DNA of 55,909 bases from Acidobacteriaceae bacterium (GTDB lineage: Bacteria; Acidobacteriota; Terriglobia; Terriglobales; Acidobacteriaceae): NCBI GenBank assembly GCA_003138975.1, contig PLHQ01000101.1, forward strand, positions 1 to 55,909, written 5' to 3'. Position 1 is the first letter of the stretch. Each line of letters starts with the position of its first letter. Below the pieces are notes generated by a model, which did no database searches, was not told where the DNA came from, and saw only the letters and a program-made list of their open reading frames with translations. Positions 51,335-55,909 of this stretch are shown here, piece by piece. The position numbers were made by a program, and so were the translations under genes.

Positions 51335-52192
51335 TTACGGCTTAAACTCCACCGCGACCGTCGTCTCCGTTACTACCGGTTGGCCGTCCACGCGGTAAGG
51401 TTCGAATCGCCACCACCGCAGCGCATCCATGGCGGCCTGCGCCAGGATCTCGGGGCCGTTCAGGGCGCGCACGTCTACCACCGAGCCGTCGCGTCCGACG
51501 ATGACATCCAGCACGATTACTCCATGCAGCTTTCCCGGCCGCGCGGCTGCGGGATAGTCGGGATCCACCCGGTGCGTCACTCGCTTCTCCATCACATCGG
51601 CGGGAACGTGAGCTTGAGGCTGGGTTGTAGTGTCGTCTTTCAGCAGTCCGGACTCCAGATTTTCCCACCCGCGATTCCAGTGCCACCACAGAACGACCAA
51701 CAAGATTGCGGCAGCCACGGACAAGAAGACCCATCCCGGGCCACGGCCCTTGCGCGCAGGAGGCCGCCCACCGGCTGAGCCTCGACCTTCCGAAATTTTC
51801 TCCATCGGAAGCTTCGTATACTGCCCCGGCTCCGGCTCTGCTTTTGTCTCTTTTGTCCAACCGAGTATTGACGCCTGCTGCTCCTCCGTCAGCCCGATAA
51901 ACTCCATCCCGCACCGGAGCTTGTCGTGATACCGCACCAGCGCTCGCATGCGCAGCGAGGCCGCGGGCAAGGGTAGCTGAATCTCCACTCCCACCGACTC
52001 ACCCGGCAGCAATTCTCCCGCCATTACGGCACCCACCCCAAACACGCCCAAGTTCTCCGACCGCCCGGGAACAGTATCCGGAATTCCTGAACGCAGCACC
52101 GTCACATCCAGCGGGGCGTGCACGCGGTATCGCAAGCCGCGCCGCCGCCGCGACGGTTGATCCGGCCCTTGTGCTTTTGCGCCTGCTTCCAT
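51335..52192 (-). CDS. PilZ-domain / TonB C-terminal fusion protein
   Basis: Residues ~16-120 form a PilZ-like domain: RRRRGLRYRVHAPLDVTVLR supplies the RxxxR part of a c-di-GMP site, and ENLGVFGVGAVM stands where [DN]xSxxG is expected, with Ser replaced by Gly. After a Pro/Gly-rich linker comes one membrane helix (VFLSVAAAILLVVLWWHW, ~160-178) and a TonB C-terminal domain (~205-285; HRVDPDYPAAARPGKLHGVI, DALRWWRFEPYRVDG). So the PilZ part faces the cytoplasm and the TonB part the periplasm. ATG 52192 is preferred over a GTG 21 bases upstream. A c-di-GMP-responsive TonB-type protein is the inference; ligand binding is uncertain because of the Gly. Confidence 0.82.
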   Translation of the reverse strand: MEAGAKAQGPDQPSRRRRGLRYRVHAPLDVTVLRSGIPDTVPGRSENLGVFGVGAVMAGELLPGESVGVEIQLPLPAASLRMRALVRYHDKLRCGMEFIGLTEEQQASILGWTKETKAEPEPGQYTKLPMEKISEGRGSAGGRPPARKGRGPGWVFLSVAAAILLVVLWWHWNRGWENLESGLLKDDTTTQPQAHVPADVMEKRVTHRVDPDYPAAARPGKLHGVIVLDVIVGRDGSVVDVRALNGPEILAQAAMDALRWWRFEPYRVDGQPVVTETTVAVEFKP

Positions 52193-52208
52193 CTCAAAAA
52201 TATAATCC

Positions 52209-52304
52209 ACCACGGAGTCACCCTTCGACTGTCGCTCAGGGAAGGCTCTGTCACGGAGGAGAACACGTCAAAAAGGTTTGTCCTTGTCTCCGTACTTCCG
52301 TGGT
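52209..52304. repeat. palindromic repeat element
   Basis: ACCACGGA (52209-52216) pairs with TCCGTGGT (52297-52304), and an inner ACGGAG (~52253-52258) pairs with CTCCGT (~52288-52293). The ACCACGGAG...CTCCGTGGT design recalls the dispersed palindromic elements between genes in many soil bacteria. It occupies the gap between the PilZ-TonB gene and rpiA. Copy number elsewhere is unknown. Confidence 0.45.
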
Positions 52305-52314
52305 AAATCGGTCC

Positions 52315-53001
52315 TTACTTGTCGCGAGCCCACAACTCGACAATCTCGCTGCCATTGGCCAGGAGCACCACGCTGGCCATGCCAATGAAGAGCCCATGCT
52401 CTACCACTCCCGGCATGTCGCTAAGCTGTCGCGCCAGGCTATCAGGATCCGGGATCTGTCCGAAGCGGCAATCTAGGATGTGATTGTTCTCGTCGGTTAA
52501 GAACGGCTTCCCGCCGGTGTCTCGACGCAACTCGACTGCTGCGCCCAGTGCCTCAATCCTTTTCGCCACTAGCGCCTGCGCGAACTTGACCACTTCCACC
52601 GGCAGCGGAAACTTTCCCAGCACCGGAACTCTCTTCGTTGCGTCGGCAACGATTACAAGCTGGCGGGTTGCCGAAGCCACAATCTTTTCCCGGAGCAGTG
52701 CCCCGCCGCCACCTTTAATTAAACGCAATTGCGGATCGACCTCATCCGCGCCATCGACAGTCACATCGATCTGCTGACATTCATCCAGCGTGGTGAGCGG
52801 AATTTCCAGGCTCTCGGCCTGCTCGCGCGAGCGATCCGAGCTAGGAATGCCGAGTATCCGCAGACCGTTCTTCACCTGCTCGCCCAGCAGTTGAATGAAA
52901 TATGCGGCCGTCGATCCTGTACCCAAACCGACTACTTGACCATCTTTGACGAACCGCAGGCTGGAGCGTGCCGCCGCTTCTTTTTCCTGATCGTTGGCCA
53001 T
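52315..53001 (-). CDS. rpiA: ribose-5-phosphate isomerase A
   Basis: Interconverts ribose 5-phosphate and ribulose 5-phosphate. The 228 residues show VGLGTGSTAAYFIQLL, IPSSDRSREQAE, DVTVDGADEVDPQLRLIKGG with the catalytic Asp and Glu, GGGGALLREKIVAS and the closing VEHGLFIGMASVV. Normal length. It could handle ribose from the nucleoside island, but it is 20 kb away and conserved in nearly all bacteria. Confidence 0.95.
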   Translation of the reverse strand: MANDQEKEAAARSSLRFVKDGQVVGLGTGSTAAYFIQLLGEQVKNGLRILGIPSSDRSREQAESLEIPLTTLDECQQIDVTVDGADEVDPQLRLIKGGGGALLREKIVASATRQLVIVADATKRVPVLGKFPLPVEVVKFAQALVAKRIEALGAAVELRRDTGGKPFLTDENNHILDCRFGQIPDPDSLARQLSDMPGVVEHGLFIGMASVVLLANGSEIVELWARDK

Positions 53002-53054
53002 AGTGTTTCTTGGTGTTGGAACCGCTGGAGCGCGCTGCCGACCGTGCCGCTTGC

Positions 53055-53432
53055 CTAACCTAAACTCTTCTCCACGTAAACCAAATACCCAGCCAATGCC
53101 AGTCCGAACAAAACTGTCAGAATCGTAACCAGATCCACAATAAATCCCGCAGGCTCAAACCTTCCCTCATCGAGTTGCGCTCGCGTTCTTCGATAGCGCA
53201 TCAGACCTGCCACCACCATCGCGACACCTGCAAGAATTGAGCTTGTCCCCATCCAAACCGAGAACCCCGTTGCCTTGGACACTTGGCCCTGAAATGCCGT
53301 CAACTGCCGCATAGCGACGGCAAACCGCCCAATCGCGAAACCGAATACCACAATCGCAACACTGGTGCGCACCCACGCCAGAAACGTGCGTTCATTGGCT
53401 AAATGGTCACGGGCTCGGTTGGAATTTTCCAC
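53055..53432 (-). CDS. DUF202 (YidH-type) membrane protein
   Basis: Three predicted helices after the family signature RDHLANERTFLAWVRTS. GTG 53432 (125 aa) is used because GGAAG lies at proper spacing and the length is normal for DUF202; a TTG at 53519 would add a hydrophobic Val/Ile run and overlap the DUF302 gene. Function unknown in the family. It lies 46 bases after the DUF302 gene and 53 before rpiA, same strand. Confidence 0.8.
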   Translation of the reverse strand: MENSNRARDHLANERTFLAWVRTSVAIVVFGFAIGRFAVAMRQLTAFQGQVSKATGFSVWMGTSSILAGVAMVVAGLMRYRRTRAQLDEGRFEPAGFIVDLVTILTVLFGLALAGYLVYVEKSLG

Positions 53433-53478
53433 TTGGCTTCCGATGACGATCACAATCACAACGACGATGACGGCAGCA

Positions 53479-53865
53479 TTATTCCACAGCCTTCGCCACC
53501 AGTGCTCCCACTCCCGCAATATTCTTGACCAATTCCTCAGGTACGCCGTGCCGTTGTTGCAAGTACTCAGGACTCGTATAGTAGACCCATACCTTGCCTT
53601 TCTCGTCCTCTGACACCAGGGCCTTCAGTGGCAGATCGATGGCCGCTGCTGGCGCGGCGAGCATTACCGGCGTTCCGCCTTTCGGACTGCCAAAAATCAG
53701 AACCTTCGTCGGACGCATCTTCATCCCAACTTTCGCTGCCTCGCCGCTATGGTCGATCAGAGCGAATAACTTCAAGCCCCGCTCGGCAAGAATGGATTCG
53801 AGACGCTGCACGGTTTCATCCACCGTGTGCCGGCTTGCAACCTGCATCAGACCGTTTCCTTCCAT
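53479..53865 (-). CDS. DUF302 domain protein
   Basis: 128 residues. The DUF302 fold is recognised from HTVDETVQRLESILAERGLKLFALIDHSGEA, MRPTKVLIFGSPKGGTPVML, the mid AAIDLPLKALVSEDEKG and VWVYYTSPEYLQQRHG. These small alpha/beta proteins are often found with copper or redox genes; the biochemical role is not known. Eighteen bases from the agmatinase-family gene and likely in one unit with DUF202 and rpiA. Confidence 0.85.
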   Translation of the reverse strand: MEGNGLMQVASRHTVDETVQRLESILAERGLKLFALIDHSGEAAKVGMKMRPTKVLIFGSPKGGTPVMLAAPAAAIDLPLKALVSEDEKGKVWVYYTSPEYLQQRHGVPEELVKNIAGVGALVAKAVE

Positions 53866-53883
53866 AATCTCACTCCTATTACC

Positions 53884-54693
53884 TCAGCAGTGTGCCCCAA
53901 TCATCTTGCCCAGAATTTCTTTCAATATTTTCGCCGCCACGGTTGCTGTCGTTCCCGACACATCCTGCTCCGGATTGAACTCAACGATATCAGCCCCAAC
54001 AACAGTTCCCTCAATCGCATGCAAATGAGCGATCGCTTCCCGCACCGTCATGCCGCCCGGCTCGCGATGCGAGATTCCGGGCGCAAAAGCCGGATCGAGC
54101 ACGTCCATGTCGAACGAAATATAAGTCAGACCGTGAATGTTCAGCTGGTCATAGGCGGGAAGTCCCGACATAGGGACGATCTCCACGCCGAATTTTTCCG
54201 CCTGCTCACGCTGGTGCCGGTTCAAGGTGCGGATTCCAATTTGCACCAGTCGCTTCGCCAATCGCTCCTCCATGATGCGCGCGAAGGGGCAGGCATGTGA
54301 GACCCGGCTGCCCTCGAACTCGTCGTACAGATCCGGATGGGCATCGAAATGGACGATCGTCAGTTCGGGATAGTGTCGCGCAAACGCCTTCAGGATGGGG
54401 TACGTAACTGAATGGTCGCCTCCGAGCGAGACCGGCTGCTCGGCTTTCTCCAGCAACTCCGAAACCGCACGCTCAATCTCTGCGAAATCGTCGGCGACCT
54501 TATCCCGCGAATCGCTCAAGTGCAAGTCGCCCGCGTCCGCAAACGCACTGGCAGCGCCCACGTCCACGCCCAGCTCCGACCATTTGTTCGAAGCATCGCT
54601 GCGCCAGGCCTCGCGGATCTTTACCGGGGCTCCCGCAGGCCCGCGCAGATACGACGAGTTAACATCCAGCGGTATTCCCAGAAGAGTCGGCAT
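53884..54693 (-). CDS. agmatinase / arginase-family ureohydrolase
   Basis: Binuclear Mn hydrolase cleaving a guanidinium group to urea. The 269 residues keep the metal motifs: GGDHSVTYPI, HFDAHPDLYDEFEGS, and SFDMDVLDPAFAPGIS, plus a closing D-I-V-E-F-N-P. The DAHPDLYD and SFDMDVLDPAFAPG forms and the short length fit agmatinase/formimidoylglutamase-like members more than arginase. No neighbour settles the substrate. First gene of a leftward unit with DUF302, DUF202 and rpiA. Confidence 0.85.
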   Translation of the reverse strand: MPTLLGIPLDVNSSYLRGPAGAPVKIREAWRSDASNKWSELGVDVGAASAFADAGDLHLSDSRDKVADDFAEIERAVSELLEKAEQPVSLGGDHSVTYPILKAFARHYPELTIVHFDAHPDLYDEFEGSRVSHACPFARIMEERLAKRLVQIGIRTLNRHQREQAEKFGVEIVPMSGLPAYDQLNIHGLTYISFDMDVLDPAFAPGISHREPGGMTVREAIAHLHAIEGTVVGADIVEFNPEQDVSGTTATVAAKILKEILGKMIGAHC

Positions 54694-54883
54694 GCGTTTC
54701 CATCGCTCCCGCCACAGACGACCCAGTCTACATTGCTTTCCACTTAAGCCTCTCCTACAGGAAAAACCCTAGAAGGTTGGCAATCTGTGGAAATTTATTA
54801 ACCCGCCGTTAACGTTTGTTCAAATCGTTGAAGATTTTGCTCACTGCTCTGGGCATATTGCTCGGCCGCTAACCGTTGCATTT

Positions 54884-55909
54884 GTGGATTTCTTTTCATA
54901 TGGAATTCACAATCGTGTCGGCATGTGGCCTGGTCCAACCTTCGAAGTGCGAAAAGGCCAGCCTCTTTCCATCAAATGGTCCAACCAACTGCCCACCAAA
55001 CACTTCCTTCCCATCGACTACACCATCCACGGCTCCGAGGAAAACGTTCCTGAAGTCCGCACCGTGACGCACGTTCACGGCGCTCAAGTCCTGCCGGAGA
55101 GTGACGGCTACCCCGACTCCTGGTTCACCTCCGATGGCAAAACCGGCTCCGTCGCGGGCGCCAATCCCACCCACCACCCGAACGAGCAGTCCTCCCGCAT
55201 GCTCTGGTATCACGATCATGCTCTCGGCATCACTCGTCTCAATGTCTATGCCGGATTGGCCGACTTCTACGTGATTCGCGACGATCAGGAAGACGCCCTC
55301 AACCTTCCCAGTGGTCCCTACGAAATCCCGCTCATGATCCAGGACCGAAGTTTCGGAGTTGATGGCTCGCTGCTCTACCCCCCCGGCCAAGAACGGCACC
55401 CACCCCCTGTGGATGCAGGAATTTTTCGGCGACACAATCTGCGTGAACGGCAAAGCCGCACCCTTCCTCGAAGTCGAGCCCCGCAAATACCGCTTTCGCA
55501 TGGTGAACGGTTCGAACTCCCGTTTTTTTCACCTGACGCTGGTTCCCGCCGATGCCGCTGGCAAGCCCAATGGCAAGCCCGTGGACGCTCCGCCCTTTCG
55601 TCAAATTGGAACCGATGGCGGTTTGCTGCCCGCCCCATTAAGCATGCATTACTTGATCTTCTCGCCAGGCGAACGCTTCGACCTCATTATCGATTTCTCT
55701 GAGCACAAAGGAGAGAACCTCGCCCTCATCAATGACGCGCCCGCTCCCTACGCACGCGGCGGCGAAATCGTGCCGTCTGACGTCATGCTTTTCAAGGTCA
55801 TCAAGCCGTTCTCCGGAAAAGATTCCAGCTCGCTTCCGGATACGCTCGTGACCTGGTCCCCGCTCGACCCCGCCCACGCAGTCCGCGAAAGGACGCTAGC
55901 CCTCACCGA
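54884..55909 (+). pseudogene. multicopper oxidase (CotA-like), 5'-truncated and frameshifted, open at window end
   Basis: From ~54900 the frame matches spore-coat laccase-type multicopper oxidases: MWPGPTFEVRKGQPLSIKW, the copper-ligand motif THVHGAQVLPESDGYPDSW, and MLWYHDHALGITRLNVYAGL. The first ~50 residues of such enzymes are missing: upstream codons carry no homology and the only start is a GTG at 54884. At a run of seven C (55378-55384) the frame breaks. The next frame continues as KNGTHPLWMQEFFGDTICVN, FRMVNGSNSRFFHLTLVP and SPGERFDLIIDFSEH, open to base 55909. The run needs six C to stay in frame. Either a homopolymer sequencing error or a real mutation; the missing N-terminus favours a pseudogene. 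Confidence 0.8.

Noticed and set aside
1-55909. CRISPR arrays, tRNA or rRNA genes, phage or transposase genes
   Set aside because: No regularly spaced repeats, no cloverleaf with a GTTCRA T-loop in the gaps, and no transposase, integrase or phage structural motif in any frame read.

Overview
The window looks like a chromosomal segment of a soil-type Acidobacteriota (Terriglobia / Koribacter-like). This is inferred from content: a large Oar-like TonB-dependent receptor with an N-terminal carboxypeptidase-regulatory domain, a secreted FG-GAP/ASPIC/thioredoxin/TPR mosaic protein, a BNR-propeller protein, remnants of the short PadR regulator and Ser/Thr kinase families typical of that phylum, and moderately GC-rich DNA with tightly packed genes. 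No rRNA, tRNA, CRISPR array, phage or intact insertion sequence was found.

Layout. (1) 1-5.2 kb is accessory: the 3' end of a BNR-propeller gene, two coupled small unknown genes, a 43-codon ORF facing them across a pair of inverted 10-mers, a lipoprotein, and a 1.4 kb gene graveyard with decayed fragments of a cytidylate kinase-like gene, a conserved hypothetical, a PadR regulator and a Ser/Thr kinase. (2) 5.2-18.8 kb encodes mainly exported proteins: aldose 1-epimerase, the FG-GAP/ASPIC mosaic, a CYTH protein, a TPR protein, two secreted nucleoside hydrolase paralogues and the TonB-dependent receptor. (3) 18.9-37.8 kb is a dense nucleoside and pyrimidine salvage/catabolism island: ribokinase, an ALDH16-type double aldehyde dehydrogenase, deoxyribose-phosphate aldolase, beta-ureidopropionase, NCS1 transporter, LLM flavin oxidoreductase, dihydropyrimidinase, nucleoside hydrolase, GRP-type permease, another nucleoside hydrolase, NupC, pyrimidine nucleoside phosphorylase, cytidine deaminase, a TrpF-like protein, an aldehyde dehydrogenase and PyrR. 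(4) 37.9-46.9 kb is a kynurenine-pathway operon on the minus strand (2-aminomuconate semialdehyde dehydrogenase, RidA-type deaminase, 3-hydroxyanthranilate dioxygenase, an ACMS decarboxylase-tryptophan dioxygenase fusion, kynurenine monooxygenase, kynureninase) followed by a diguanylate cyclase. (5) 46.9-50.3 kb is the dTDP-L-rhamnose operon rmlBACD. (6) 50.4-55.9 kb holds a probable structured RNA with terminator, a small membrane protein, a PilZ-TonB protein, rpiA, DUF202, DUF302, an agmatinase-family gene and a broken multicopper oxidase cut by the window end.

How it fits together. Nucleosides could be taken up or cleaved outside the cytoplasm (TonB receptor, secreted hydrolases), imported by NupC, NCS1 or the GRP permease, and cleaved to base plus ribose or deoxyribose phosphate. 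Ribose is then phosphorylated by RbsK and isomerised by RpiA. Deoxyribose 5-phosphate is split by DeoC, with the acetaldehyde probably oxidised by the adjacent ALDH16. Pyrimidine bases follow the reductive route, for which dihydropyrimidinase and beta-ureidopropionase are present but no recognisable dihydropyrimidine dehydrogenase. The kynurenine operon would take tryptophan to 4-oxalocrotonate, but it lacks a recognisable formamidase. Its most striking feature is one polypeptide carrying both the first enzyme (tryptophan 2,3-dioxygenase) and a late one (ACMS decarboxylase).
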